Shown: positions 44,508 through 56,797 of the stretch, piece after piece | Numbering within the stretch: position 1 is the first letter of the stretch | Layout of the letters: each line of letters begins with the position of its first letter | NCBI GenBank assembly: GCA_021234155.1 | Contig: JAJEKV010000080.1 | Coordinates: 2,963,867 to 3,027,866 of the forward strand | Source: Isoetes taiwanensis | Taxonomy: Eukaryota; Streptophyta; Lycopodiopsida; Isoetales; Isoetaceae | Reading direction: 5' to 3' | DNA length: 64,000 nt | Program-made: the position numbers and the translations under genes | The notes under the pieces: generated by a model | What the model was told of the DNA's origin: nothing | The model's input: only the letters and a program-made list of their open reading frames with translations | Database searches by the model: none

Positions 44508-45570
44508 ATGACTAGAATGTGCCTTTGCCGGAAACCCCAAACCAACAAAGGCAACGGGAAGAGAAGCGTAAGGAGAAGATCTCCTAGTTCGGGATCCTCG
44601 AACTCCAGCTCGGATACAGATTCGGCATCAGAAGAGCAGGAAGAAGAGGCACGGGGTCGCCGCCAAGATCCAAACCGTGGCGATGGGGATGATCACGACC
44701 GATTACGGAAGAAAGTCGACTCGCCCTTAGTAATGTCCGGAAAGCCGAAAGTTAGAGCAGTTTTCGTGGAGAAAACGGATCCGAATGGAAGCAGAGGCGT
44801 GGCTGGATGAGATGAGTGAGTATGGCAATGCCTATGGCATGAAAGATAAAGACAAAGGCGGGTAGCAACAAAGAAAACCTCAAGGGTGCAACCTGAATTT
44901 GGTGGAAGGGGTATGCCAAAGCACATGGGGCTGAAAGCAGGACAAGGTTGCAAATTCAGGAAGTTCGCCAAGGCGTTCAAACATCATTATGTACCAAGAG
45001 AACATAAGTGCAACATGATGCAAAGAAGTTCTATAGGTCGCAACAGGGCAACAAATCACCCGTAAATACACCTGGAGGAATTCATGAGACTAAGGCTTTA
45101 TGTGCCAAAGTTGAGTGAAAAGCATGCGATGGAAGGCTATATTGAAGGCTTGAACGATGAGATCCGCAAGCTTGTAAGGGCAATAAACCCAAGTCCGTGG
45201 TCGTCGCGCGAAGCAAAGGCCATAAGTTTGCAAGGAAACAGTCCACAAGAGCGAGGCATCAAGGCGGCAATATTTCCGGGATAAGGGGAAGAGCACGAGG
45301 GGGCTATAGCCCAAGGGCGACAAGCCCAAGAGCTAGCAAGACGCAAAGACAACTCAAATTATGGGAAGCAAGGCAACACAAGTAGTGGCAAGCGGGGAAA
45401 GAAATGTAAGCTTCAAGGAGCAAGGAGCCAAGTCTAACTACTCCCCAAGCCGGGAGGCAATTTGCAAATCCATTCCCAAGGAGAAGAAGCGAGGAATGTA
45501 TAGAGAAGCAAAAGTGTTTTGGATGCTTCCAGCCGGGCATAGGACCAACAATTGCCCCCCGATTATGAAT
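44508..45570 (+). pseudogene. E1 Gag
   Basis: The N-terminal frame 44508-44810 is Ser/Arg/Glu-rich. The capsid follows in other frames ('EAWLDEM', 'EYGNAYGMKDKDKG', 'WWKGYAKAHG') and 45084-45284 ('MRLRLYVPKLSEKHAMEGYI', 'GLNDEIRKLVRAINP'), nearly identical to E2. A zinc-knuckle remnant 'GHRTNNCPP' is at about 45535-45560. The region between capsid and knuckle is basic and disordered. Frame breaks are frequent. Confidence 0.82.
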
Positions 45571-45639
45571 GCGGCATTGGCGAGCCGGGATGGGAGACAC
45601 CATCGACGCAGACGACGACGGCACCCGGATTACATCCAT

Positions 45640-46140
45640 GGTGAGTGTCACATCTTTGCACTATTGATACAGGGAATGCAGAAAAGTCAAGATAAGGTGA
45701 TCTCAACGACCGGAAAAGCCCAAGAGAAATCCTTTATAGTATTGATAGACTCGGAAGCGGTCCATAATTTTGCATCCCCTAGGATGGTAAGCATGTTGAA
45801 GTTAAAGTCGTTAAAGTCCAAGCCCGGGCGGTCGTGTTAGCCAATGGAGCAATTAGGCATACAAACAGGAAGAGAATAAACTTCAATGTAGACTTGCCGT
45901 GTGTTAATGTTGCATTGGGAGCGGAAGTCATGAATATAGGCAAGTATGATCTCATTATTGGAATGGAATATCTTGGACCAGCCAGGAGCAATCATCGATT
46001 GTGGGAAACGTAAGGTGACCTTAACAACGCCAGAGGGGCAAAAGTCATCGAAATCACGGGTAAAGAAGTAACCCCAATCATGCAATGCATGAGTAGTGAA
46101 AAAATTGCTTAAGTGCATAAGAAAGCGTGGTGGCCTATCT
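45640..46140 (+). pseudogene. E1 retropepsin-type protease
   Basis: 'FIVLIDSEAVHNFASP' (about 45730-45780) matches the aspartic protease active site I-D-S-G-A, with Gly read as Glu at a CNG site. 'LIIGMEYL' (about 45950-45975) is the second conserved motif. It processes the Gag-Pol polyprotein. Confidence 0.78.
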
Positions 46141-46309
46141 CCTTAAGCTTGAGCTCCAAGATCGGGGGCCGGAGACAAATAAAGAGATCAAAGAATCTAG
46201 CAAGCTTCCCAGGCCAATAGCAAAGTTGATCGAGGAATTTCCGCGACTTGTTTCCCCGATGAGATTAAGCGACTTCCGCCCTATAGAGGAGTCGAGTGTG
46301 AAATAGCAC

Positions 46310-47560
46310 TTGAACACGGGAATGAAGCCTACAAGCAAGGCACCTTATAGAATGTCAACCCGAGGAGTTGATCTGGAGTTAAAGAAGCAATTGCAAGAAT
46401 TGCTAGACCTAGGGTTCATAAGACCTAGTGTCTCCCCGTTCGGAGCCCCTATTCTCTTTGTGAAGAAGAAGGATGGGAGCCTTAGGATGTGCATTGATTA
46501 CCGCCAGTTAAATAAGCACACCATCAAAAATAAGTATGCCTTGCCTAGGTCAGATGACTTAATGGATCAGTTGCAGGGAGCAAAGATCTTCTCCAAAATA
46601 GATCTCGGATCGATATCACCGATTAGGATCAAGGAGGAAGACATTCATAAGACAAATGTTCAGGACAAGATATGGGCACTATGAGTTCACGGTTATGCCA
46701 TTTGGATTGTCTAATGCGCCAGCAACATTCATGAGGTTAATGAACGGCGTCTTCCGCGAATTTCTAGATTCCTTCATCATAGTCTTCTTGACGACATATC
46801 TTGGTGTACGAAGAAGTCTGCGGGAGGAGCACGCCCAACACTTGAGGAAGGTGCTTGAAAAGTTAAGAAGGCATCAACTCTTTGTGAAGTTATCGGAGTG
46901 CCACTTCGCAACGGAAAGAGTGGAGTACTTGGGGCACGTGATCACAGCAGAAGGCATTTCCACAGACCCTGCGAAGATAGAAGCTGTGATCGGCTGGCCG
47001 GCACCAAAGAATACGCATGAAGTCAGGAGCTTCCTAGGGCTAGCTAGGCTATTATAGAAGATTTGTGAAGAATTTTGCCAAGGTAGCAGCGCCATTAACG
47101 GATCTCACAAAAGGTGGGAAGATAAAAGATTGGGCAACCCATTGGCAAAACAAGGCCCAGAAAGCATTTGAGACACTAAAGGAAGCTTTGATGACGGGCG
47201 CCATGTTGGTCTTGCCGATCCGACCAAAGATAAGCTCAGAACAACAGATGCTAGCGGGGATAGCGACAAAGCGCATCCTCATCATGCAGGAGGAAAGAGT
47301 AGTGGCCTATGATTCCAAGAAGTTGAACGACGCCAACACAAGCTACCCAACGCATGATCAGGAGCTCCTGGCTATAGTAAGGGCTTTAAGAATTTGGAGG
47401 CATTACTTATTGGGAAGGAAATTCCAGTTAGACACAGATCATCAAAGCCTCCAATACATATTTACGTAACAAGCTCCTCAATTTGAGGCAAAGGAGATGG
47501 ATGGAATTCTTGGAAGAATATGACTTTGAGATAAGTTATAAGCCGTGGAAGCTCAATGTG
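46310..47560 (+). pseudogene. E1 reverse transcriptase and RNase H
   Basis: RT blocks are '[20 protein letters not shown]', '[19 protein letters not shown]' and '[20 protein letters not shown]' (46401-46735). The FLDD-type catalytic motif near 46785-46800 is frameshifted. Then come 'ECHFATERVEYLGHVITAEG' and the thumb 'SFLGLARLL'. RNase H follows at 47065-47469 ('AYDSKKLNDANTSYPTHDQE', 'HYLLGRKFQLDTDHQSLQYI'). The blocks are colinear with E2. Breaks at 46610-46690 and 47060 include CAG read as CG in the 'DLRSGYHQI' region. Confidence 0.88.
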
Positions 47561-49117
47561 GTTCGCGGATGCCCTTTCCAGGAAGCCATTGGCAACCAGA
47601 ATTCATTGTAACGCCATATCAACAACACTCGTAAGTGAGTTTGGAAAGAAGATTGAGGAAACATTGTCGACGGACCTCGACTTCAAGGAAGTTTGGGCGA
47701 GCATTTCCAAAGAGGCCAGGACCGACAAGGAAAGGGAGATGTTCAGGCACTACAAGAAGGAAGGAAACTTGCTATATTATAAAACAAATTGTGTGTACCA
47801 AAATCTTCGCAGTTAGAAAGCTTATTTTGAATGATACACACAATAGTCCCATAGCGGGGCATGCGGGGTTCATGAAGACATACTTCAAGATTAGAAGCGC
47901 TTATTATTGGCCCGCATGAAGAAGGAAATAGCAAGATATATTAGAGAGTGCCGATATGCCAAAGCCAGACAAAGGCAAAGGCAAACCATCCCAAAAGCCC
48001 TTGGAACCATTGCCCGTGCCAAAACGCTAAGTGGGAGGTGATAAGTATGGATTTTATTACAGGACTCCCAAGAACGTGAAGGGGCAAAGATGCCTTGATG
48101 GTGGTAGTAGACAAGTTGTCAAAGATGGCACACTTTGTGCCGTGCAGGACAAACGATACGACATTAGATACGACCAACCTATTTGTTAAGGAGATTTTTA
48201 GGCTCCATGGCATGCCAAGGGAGATAATCTCGATAGAGACTCCAAGTTTATGAGTGCCTTTTGGCAGGACCTATTCACCACCATCCGCATAAAGCTTTTC
48301 GATGAGCACGGCATATCATCCCCAAACGGATGGTCGGGCCGGAAAGGACAAACAGGATCATCGAAGATATGTTAAGAAGCTATGTATGGAACAAGCAATC
48401 CAAGTGGGATGATTTCATCCACCTAGTAGAGTTTGCATACAACAAACACCAGCGTGAGTCATCGCAGATGAGTCCTTTTATGATTAATTACGTGTATCGG
48501 TGTCTTACCCCCCTGATACTTGGCACAACCCCGTGTCCAAGGTGGAGGTCTCCCCAAGAGATGCTTTTCAAAATGCAAGACTTGGTGGAGGAAGTGAGAG
48601 GATATCTCCTTGCGAGCAAGAAGCGCGTAAAAGCATCGCCGACAAGCATAGGACTGGTAAGAGAATTTGAAGTGGGAGACAAAGTGTGGTTGAAGATCAA
48701 AGTCAAGCGTGCCAAGCTCCGCGATCGGCAATTGCAAGAAGCTTGCTCCAAGATGGGCGGACCCTTCGAATAGAGAAGAGAGTAGGTAACCAATCCTACA
48801 AGTTGGAATTGCCAAGACATCTTAAGATCCATAAAGTTTTCCACGTAAGTTTGCTAAAGAGACACACCCCAAAACCCGAGGAAGTATTGGAGACAAATGA
48901 GTTTTTAGAAATGACGGACGAGCATATTGAAATCGTCCCTGAAGTCCTTCTTGATAGATCTTATAAGAAGACAAGAAGGTCAAAATTCCTCCAATACCTT
49001 GTGAAGTGGAAGCACTTACCAGTGGAAGACGCTACATGGGTACTTGAGTCGATCTCAAGAAGCAAGCGTGCTCGAAGTTTATGGAGCAATGCAAAGGGGC
49101 GGCTCGTCACCAAGTAG
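47561..49117 (+). pseudogene. E1 integrase with chromodomain
   Basis: The zinc-binding region is at 47815-47990 ('HNSPIAGHAGFMKTYFKIRS'). Core-domain pieces are at 48040-48420 in shifting frames ('[12 protein letters not shown]', 'LFVKEIFRLHGMPREI'), then 'QSKWDDFIHLVEFAYNKH'. The C-terminus has 'FEVGDKVWLKIKVKRAKLR' (48666-48722), 'KLELPRHLKIHKVFHVSLL' and the chromodomain 'KFLQYLVKWKHLPVEDATWV' (48982-49041). The chromodomain matches E2 almost exactly. Confidence 0.86.
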
Positions 49118-50007
49118 TCGACATCGGCAACCAAGAAATTGGCCCAGGCATGTCGATTTGGGTTTAGATTTAAGCATGTGTAGCTAAGGCTAATCTATGC
49201 ATGCAGCCTATGCTAGGCATGGGTTGCATGCGTTGCTACCGATGATGAGACCACTACGGTGCTCTCTAGGGCGTGGTGTAATGTCAATGTAGGCATGACC
49301 GCTAGCGTTTCGCTTGTTTGAGTGGAAGGTAGATTAGAAGTCTACTGTCCCACCGCAGTAGACGACCTCGAGAAAAGAGGTCATTCAGGTATGCATTGAT
49401 AGGAAAAAGCACCTCTAGTCAATGCCTATGGGGGAGGGCCCTTCACGCCCCATATCTGAAAGGACCCAAGTCCCACGCTAGGCAACTACTGTGTGTAGGC
49501 ATGAGCGCATATAGGCATAATAGGGCTGTCTCTTCGGCCAGGATGGGAGAAACATAATCTTCCTATGCCGAGAGATATGCCTTGCATCCATATAATTGTA
49601 TTTAATGGGTGGTTCCCTTACAACCAACCCTTATAATAATAATTAAATATGTACTAACGTAGCGTACATCCCGCAGCAATTAGAAGGACCGAAAAGCGGC
49701 GAGGAGGGGGTAGCGCTACAAGAACTCACAACGCATAGTTTTGCCATAATGTGTTGTGAGTGAGGCGATGAGAAGTTTTAGTTAAAACCTTAAAACTATA
49801 ATTGATGTTAATTTTGTTAATAGTCGATTATGAAGTAGAGGACGGAAGAGCCTCTCACCATAGTACAATTACAGTAAACTATAAATATTACCTGAGGTGA
49901 TTAATATAATATGGATATATAAGTTGTTGTAATTGCAGGGATATGCAGTACCCAAGGTGGGGAGGCGGCGTGATGCCGAGGGCGACATCAAGTCAAGGTG
50001 GGGAGAA
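49118..50007 (+). other. E1 3' untranslated region and polypurine tract
   Basis: No coding frame. It ends in AAGGTGGGGAGAA (49995-50007) immediately before the 3' LTR, as in E2. Confidence 0.8.
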
Positions 50008-51604
50008 TGTGGCGTTCCGGCATAATATACGCCCCAATACGTATATTATCTTGCCCGTCCTGCATACATGTCACAAGTGACATGTACTTGAGAGCGTGGA
50101 CAACGTTGCACCTAGGAGCTAAAGGTTGCACCTAGGGGCAACAGCGTGTATGTTGGGTATGTAATTAAACATACACAACAAAAGGTTCCTTGTTCATCCA
50201 TTTCCAAATGGCTTAAAGCCATTTGCCCATGTGGATGCCCTAACTTAGATAGGGTCTATATAAGGGCTAAAACCCTAGACCCTAGCTCTCTTCCACTTTG
50301 CCAATTAGGGTTTTCTAGAGCTTCCTTTCCTCTTTCGCATTCAGGGCTTTCCTGGGCCAATTCGGCCAAGGTAAGACTCGAAATCGCATTGCCAGGCTCC
50401 AAAAGTCCGGTTTGCACAACAGTTGCCGTAGCGAGCGTCTTGACGGCAAGATCAGGGGAGCATGGACGCCTTCCAGGATCGGGGAGCAAGCCAAGGAGGC
50501 GTGTATCTAGTTGTTCTGTTGTGCAAAACCGTCTTTAGGCGTGGCAATATGCCGGTTTAGTATGTTAGATCATCTCTGGAAGCCTTGTAGATCCCTAGAT
50601 CTGAGACTCTAACGAATGAACCTAACATTGGATGTTAAGTAGATGGATTGATATGATTCTCTATTTCTGTTCTGTGATATTGCATGTATTCCACTCTGTG
50701 ATCTCCTTGTTGTGGAAAGGGGGGTAGAGACCTAAAGGCTGTGTAGTAGATGCTCCTAGCATAGCACCTTAGTTCCCACATAAGTGCGGCCCGTGCACAG
50801 GAGCCCACCTGGCTGTGGGTGAAGGGGCAAGGCCGGTTGATAAGGAGGAACTTGTCTCATCGCGGACTGACCCCTCTGGTAGTAAAGCCTATCGGGGGTC
50901 TTTGCTGGCTAGGCTTAATGGCTTGTCACTGCGTGTGGGCAAGGCATGAGCTCGACAATTCGTGGGGTGGTGGATATGACCTTCCAAAGGTGAGTTCAAG
51001 TCGAATAAGGGCAAAGGGCTCTAGCCGCCTGTGATGAGCATGGATACCTCCTCGGAGGAGAGGCAGCTCTCTTCCTCGCCTCATCTGGCCGGGAGATGCA
51101 ACCCGCCAGTAGTAGCCCCTCCGGCTATTCACCCTGAGCCACGGCCCAGTCCCAACACTTTTCACCTACTCTGCAAAGTGTGCACGGGAGGGGCGGGATG
51201 GAGTGGACTACCCTAAGCCATGTTCTATGCCAGCCAAATCCATTGCCATGAATTAATGCGCAATGAACTCGAGGCCTAGCCGTCATCATCCCCCTTGAGT
51301 CCGAGCCACGGGTAGGATCTCCCCTTTGTATTATTGTTATGAAGGTATTGCTGAACTCGTGATGTTGCTATTGCTATGGTGATTGTGTTTGTATATTATT
51401 AGTTGTGCTCACGTTTGTTTGTTACGCTTCCGCAGATAGGTCGATCCGATGGAAGACGGATGAATGACACATCCACTCTTCCCTTGCTGGCTCTGCCCCA
51501 TGGGAGTAGAGTCAGGTGGATGGCCCCTGTCAGGCAGCTGCCAGGGGGAATGCTCCTCCTTCGAATACGATGCGGGCATCGTATAAGGAGTAGGGGACGT
51601 CACA
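50008..51604 (+). mobile_element. E1 3' LTR
   Basis: It begins TGTGGCGTTCC and ends GACGTCACA, then the duplication TTACT (51605-51609). It matches 34033-35601 throughout, with mismatches concentrated at CNG trinucleotides. Confidence 0.92.
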
Positions 51605-51609
51605 TTACT

Positions 51610-52639
51610 CAACAATTGTGCAAGTGGATAGTCATAGTTGGAAGTGATAGCTTACCATGCTTCAGATTGTTTGAGTTTGTGAAAAATATTTTTGGAAGTG
51701 ATAGCTTATGATGCTGAAGCCGTCAAAATCAGACGTCAAAATCAGAGGGAAGCTGAACTTTATAGAAAATTGTATCCGGGCTGCCAGTCTAATCCTCCTG
51801 AAGATTGTATCTGGCCCAGTCTAATGCTGCTTCTTCCAGTAATCTTGAAGTTGGGCAGCATGGAAAGCTGTATCGCTACCCATTTCGACCCTCCGACACA
51901 ACAAAGACATTATGCCCAAGAATAGAATACCAAACACTACAAAAACGGGGAAGAAAAAAAGAATGGGGCATAAAACCAAGCGGCACTACGCACACAGCGG
52001 AGAACAAAATACGTGGTGTGAAATAGGTAGAATTTTCCAGTAATTTTGACCTCCCGTTTATTACGATACTATAATTAGTGAATTTTAATAATAAAAATAA
52101 TTACAAAAGCAAATAAAGTCAATATCTGTTGTTGAAGTTGCACATATGCACGTTAAAGGCCGAGCAAAAACACATGTCAGGACATTAGCCCGGCAACGCA
52201 AGGCACACGTTTACTAACTGGAGCCATTCGCTTTACTAGCTGAATGGCTCGAACGTTCACTTTACTAGGACCTAGAAAACGTTTACTAGAATAATAGGAC
52301 CTGGATCAAAATCCAGGCCGTCCATTTTGGCATTAATCTCGGTCGTTGAATACATGGGTTTCTATATAAGTGATATTGATTAGATAATATTCAAAATTTA
52401 AAATGGCCAATAAACTTTACTAAAGTATTTGTTCGTCAATGACATCAACTAAGGTCCAGATTCCACTACGTCGTCCGTTGCTACAGGGACGAATCGAGGA
52501 GCCACGAGTGTCCAATTAATATCATTGTTGGGATTCAGTTGCAGTCTGAAGCCTGGGTGGAAGTTCCCAATGTGGAACGAGATATCACAAAAATTACAGG
52601 TGGGGGATCTTGCCAAGGTGACGTTGGCAAATTTTGGGT
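51610..52639. other. CACTA internal sequence, right of E1
   Basis: No gene recognised. GGAAGTGATAGCTTA occurs twice (51640 and 51694). GGAGCCATTCGCTTTACTAG near 52220 relates to repeats at about 33190-33300. Confidence 0.45.
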
Positions 52640-55178
52640 GACATGGCACCTAGGCTCCAACATGCCAAGGCGGCAAAAACATGCCACCTAGGCTCCAACA
52701 TGCTAAGGTGGCTCAACCATGCCACGTGGACTCCAACATGCCAATCTGGCTCAAATATGCCACCTAGGGTCCAACATGCCAAGGTGTCTCAAACATGCCA
52801 CCTGGGATCAAATATGCCACCTAGGCTCCAGCATGCCAGGGTGGCTCAGCCATGCCATGTGGGCTCCAACATGACAATATGTCTCAAACATGCCACTCGG
52901 GCCCACGTGGCATGTTTGAGCCACCTTGGCATCTTTGAGCCACCTCGACATGTTGGAGCCTAGGTGGCATGTTGGAGCCCACATGGCATGTTTGAACCAC
53001 CTTGGCATGTTGGAGTCTAGGTGGCATGTTTAAGCCATATTGTCATGTTGGAGCCCACGTGGCATGGTTGAGCCATTCTGGCATGTTTGAGCCACCTTGG
53101 CATGTTGGAGCCCACGTGGCATGTTGGAGCTTAGGTGGCATGCATGTTTGAGCCACCTTGGTGTGTTGGAGCCTAGGTGGCATGTTGGAACCCACGTGGC
53201 ATGTTTGAGCCATCTTGGCATGTTGGAGCCTAGATGGCATGTTGGAGCCCACGTGGCATGTTTTAGCCACCTTGGCATGTTTGAGTCTAGGTGGCATGTT
53301 GGAGCCCGCGTGGCATGTTTGAGCCACCTTGGCATGTTTAAACACCTTGGCATGTTTGAGCCTAGATGGCATGTTGGAGCCTAGGTGGCACATTTGAGCC
53401 ACCTTGGCATGTTGGAGCCTAGGTGGCCTGTTATGAGCCACCTAGGCCTGTTGGAGCCGAGGTGGCATGTTTAAGCCACCTCGGCATGTTTGAGCAACCT
53501 TGGCATGTTGGAGCCTAGGTGGCATGTTGGAGCCCACGTGGCATGTTTGAGCCACCTTGATTTTTTGAGCCACCTTGGCATGTTTGAGGCACCTTGGCAT
53601 GTTTGAGCCTAGGTGGCATGTTGGAACCTAGGTGGCATGTTTGAGCCACCTTGACATGTTTGAGCCGAGGTGGCATGTTGGAACCACCTTCGCATGTTGG
53701 AGCCTAGGTGGCATGTTTGAGCCACCTTGGCATGTTTGCGCCTAGGTGGCATGTTGGAGCCTAGGTGGCATGTTTGAGCACCTTGGCATGTTTCAGCCAC
53801 TTTGGCATGTTGCACATAGGTGGCATGTTTGAGCCACCTTGGCATGGTGGAGCCTAGGTGGCATGTTGGAGCCCACGTGGCATGTTTGAGCTTAGGTGGC
53901 ATTTTGTAGCCTGGGTGGCATGTTTGAGCCACCTTGGTGTGTTGGAGCCTAGGTGGCATGTTGGAACCCACATGGCATGTTTGAACCACCTTGGCATGTT
54001 GGAGCCTAGGTGGCATGTTTGAGCCACCTTGGCATGTTTGAGTCTAGGTGGCATGTTGGAGCCCGCTTGGCATGTTTGAGCCACCTTGGCATGTTTAAGC
54101 CTAGGTGGCATGTTGGAGCTAGATGGCATGTTTGAGCCACCTTGGCATGTTGGAGCATAGGTGGCATGTTTGAGCCACCTTGGTGTGTTGGAGCCTTGGC
54201 ATGTTGGAGCATAGGTGGCATGTTTGACTATAGGTTCCATGTTGGAGCCTAGGTGGCATGTTGGAGTCCGCGTGGCATGTTTGAGCCACTTTGGCATATT
54301 TGAACTACCTTGGCATGTTTAAGCATAGGTGGCATGCTGGAGCCTATATGGCACGTTTGAGCCACCTTGGCATGTTGGAGCCTAGGTGCCATGTTGCAGC
54401 CCGTGTGGCATGTTTGAGCCACCTTGGCATGTTTGGACCACCTTGCCATGTTTGAGCCTAGGTGCATGTTGGAGCCGCACATTTGAGCCACCTTGGCATG
54501 TTTGAGCCTAGGTGGCATGTTGGAGCCAAGGTGGCATATCGGAGCTTTTGTGGCATGTTTGAGCCACCGTGGCATGTTGGAGCCTCGGTGGTATGCTAGA
54601 GCCTAGGTGGCATGTTTGTGCCACTTTGGCATGTTGGAGCCTAGGTGGCATGTTGGAAACCACGTGGCAAGTTTGAGCCACTTTGGCATGTTGGAGCCTA
54701 GGTGGCATGTTGGAAACCACGTGGCAAGTTTGAGCCACCTTGGGATGTTTGAGCCACCTTGGCATATTGGAGCCACCTTGACATATTGGAGCCTAGGTGG
54801 CATGTTTGAGCCACCTTGGCATGTTGGAGCCTAGGTGACATGTTGGAGCCCATGTGCCATCTTTGAGCCACCTTGGCATGTTGGAGCTTAGGTGGCATTG
54901 GAGCCCACGTGGCATGTTTGAGCCACCTTGACATATTTAAGCCTAGGTGGCATGTTTGAGCCACCTTGGTGTGTTAGAGCCTAGGTGGCATGTTGGAGCC
55001 CGCATGGCATGTTTGAGCCACCTTGGCATGTTTGAGTCTAGGTGGCATGTTGGAGCCTAGGTCGCATGTTGAAGCCCGCGTGGCATGTTTGAGCCACTTT
55101 GGCATATTTGAACCACCTTGGCATGTTTAAGCCTAGGTGGCATGCTGGAGCCTATATGGCACGTTTGAGCCACCTTGG
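52640..55178. repeat. 19-bp minisatellite array, main block
   Basis: The array is built of 19-bp monomers of three main types: GGCATGTTGGAGCCTAGGT, GGCATGTTGGAGCCCACGT and GGCATGTTTGAGCCACCTT, in mosaic order with frequent alternation of the first and third. More than 120 monomers are present. Up to about 52905 they are in reverse orientation; the rest are forward. Stop-free frames across it, with repeats like 'LQHAKVAQTCH', are by-products of the 57-bp (3 x 19) periodicity. It lies inside the right part of the CACTA element. Confidence 0.93.
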
Positions 55179-56671
55179 CACACCCACTTTATTGGCTCCC
55201 GAAATTGAGTCAACATGCCAAACGGGTTCGCCCAGAAATTCGCCCAGGCGAACCCGCCGGATTCGCCCAGGCGAACCCGCAGGGGACGTGGCATGGCGGT
55301 TCGTGGGCGCGATCACCTGCGTGGCATTCTTGCTGTTCGCTTAATAACCCAAACCGCGGTAAGTGTCGTGTGACGGATCGGGCGTGGTAAGCGCCGGGGA
55401 CCTCTGTGAAGCGTGGGGAGCCCGGGTTCGCTTGGCGAACCCACCTGCCGGCTGGCGGGCGGGACAGCCACGCGACGCCATGCCAGGAGTTTCCAACGCT
55501 CACCCGCTCCTAGATCTAACAAATTCGCTGTCAAATTGGTTAATCGGAGAACCCAATTGCAAAAATTCAAAAGGAAAAAAAAGGAAACAGGGAAAAATTC
55601 AAGAACAGAAGAAAAATGTGGCAGATCTATGAATTGAAGAACCCTAAACTGATTTTCCGAATTGGGTTTGGTTCAGACCTGATGGATCGGACCTGATTGA
55701 AGGAAAAATTGACATTGCCGAGCTCTCGGGCCCTTGAGGAAGGGCACCGGCCGATCAAGAACGGAATTGGAGTAGTGAAGAACGCCTACTAAAAACCGCC
55801 AATAAAATCTGGTAGTGGCAACAATATAGAAATCGCCAGAGATTGATCGGTTGTTACAAGCACTAATATGATTGATCCATATGAATATCTAACAGATCGT
55901 AATATGTTTGCGGTATATGATCCTTCGTTTCAATCAAGAGCAGCTTGTGCCCTTGAATCCACGAATTGAGCGAAAAATAGACACCCACGTTGGAAATTTT
56001 GATCCGGTATGTTTTTCCCCGCCATAAACAATTTCAATATAAATCCGGAATGATTTGCGCTTTTTATCAAAACCCGATTAAATATGTGATCCTTGCATTG
56101 GAAAGTACTGATTAAGAACTTTTTTTTTTTTTTGGAGCTTAAACCGACTAAAACTTCGTTCTTGGATGTTATATTTAATTAAGTACCTTGCTCCATTTGT
56201 AAAGATTGAGCCGAAGGGCGGGCCCATTGATCAACTCCGTTAGGCGCCTAAATCGAGCCCGCATCAAGCGAGATCGAAGAACCTAAAAAAAAATAGTTTG
56301 AGAACCTTGTTCTTGAGAAATTACCGAACACATTCATTATTACGCCAGTGTTGCCCCTCGCCGGATTGGGTTCGCTTTGGGCGAACCCGCGGGGGTATTA
56401 AATGCTCCCACGCCCAAGACGACTCGGCATGTGGGCTCCCACCCGGTGGGTTTGCTTAACCCCCGGCAAGGCAGCCCGGAGCACGACATCGCCGCCGCGT
56501 CTAACCACAGGTTTGGGTTGGCCAGGGCGAACCCGTAGGTATTACCACGCAGCGCCATGTCGAGTCTGCGGGTTTGCACGGCTTATCCACGGTTCGCTGA
56601 AGACTTTTCGGTTCGCTTGGGCGAACCCAGTTGGTTCCTGGAGTTAATTTCGGGAGCCGATCGAAGCACCG
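55179..56671. mobile_element. GC-rich inverted-repeat element inserted in the minisatellite
   Basis: GGCTCCCGAAATT at 55194-55206 recurs inverted (AATTTCGGGAGCC) near 56647-56659, with weaker similarity continuing to the ends. The ends are GC-rich and full of GGTTCGCC/GGCGAACC palindromes (55223-55280, 55425-55442, 56370-56395, 56520-56540, 56610-56625); the middle is AT-rich. ACCTTGG flanks both sides but also belongs to the minisatellite, so it is weak as a target duplication. No transposase is seen. A MULE-like or similar non-autonomous DNA transposon is likely; the superfamily is not determined. Confidence 0.65.
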
Positions 56672-56797
56672 ACCTTGGCATGTTGGAGCCTAGGTGACAT
56701 GTTGGATCCCGCATGGCATGTTTGAGCCACCTTGGCATGTTTGGACCATCTTGGCATGTTTGAGCCTAGGTGCATGTTGGAGCCTAGGTGGCACCAG
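56672..56797. repeat. 19-bp minisatellite array, short middle block
   Basis: Continuation of the same monomers between two insertions. Confidence 0.88.

Larger units (their letters stand above)
34033..51604 (+). mobile_element. E1: complete Ty3/Gypsy chromovirus with two accessory genes
   Basis: A 17.6-kb plus-strand element flanked by TTACT. Order: 5' LTR, primer-binding site, two palindromes, TATA, ORF-A (histone H3-like), three palindromes, TATA, ORF-B (split by a hAT MITE), a 3.6-kb extra segment, gag, protease-RT-RNase H, integrase with chromodomain, polypurine tract, 3' LTR. The gene order equals that of E2. A 190-bp CNG-free part of the LTRs is identical (34172-34360 and 50147-50335), so the insertion is probably young. 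Frame breaks in the coding part cluster at CNG sites. Confidence 0.94.

Noticed and set aside
52640-55178. CRISPR-like array of regular short repeats
   Set aside because: Monomers are contiguous with no unique spacers, and the context is a plant transposon.
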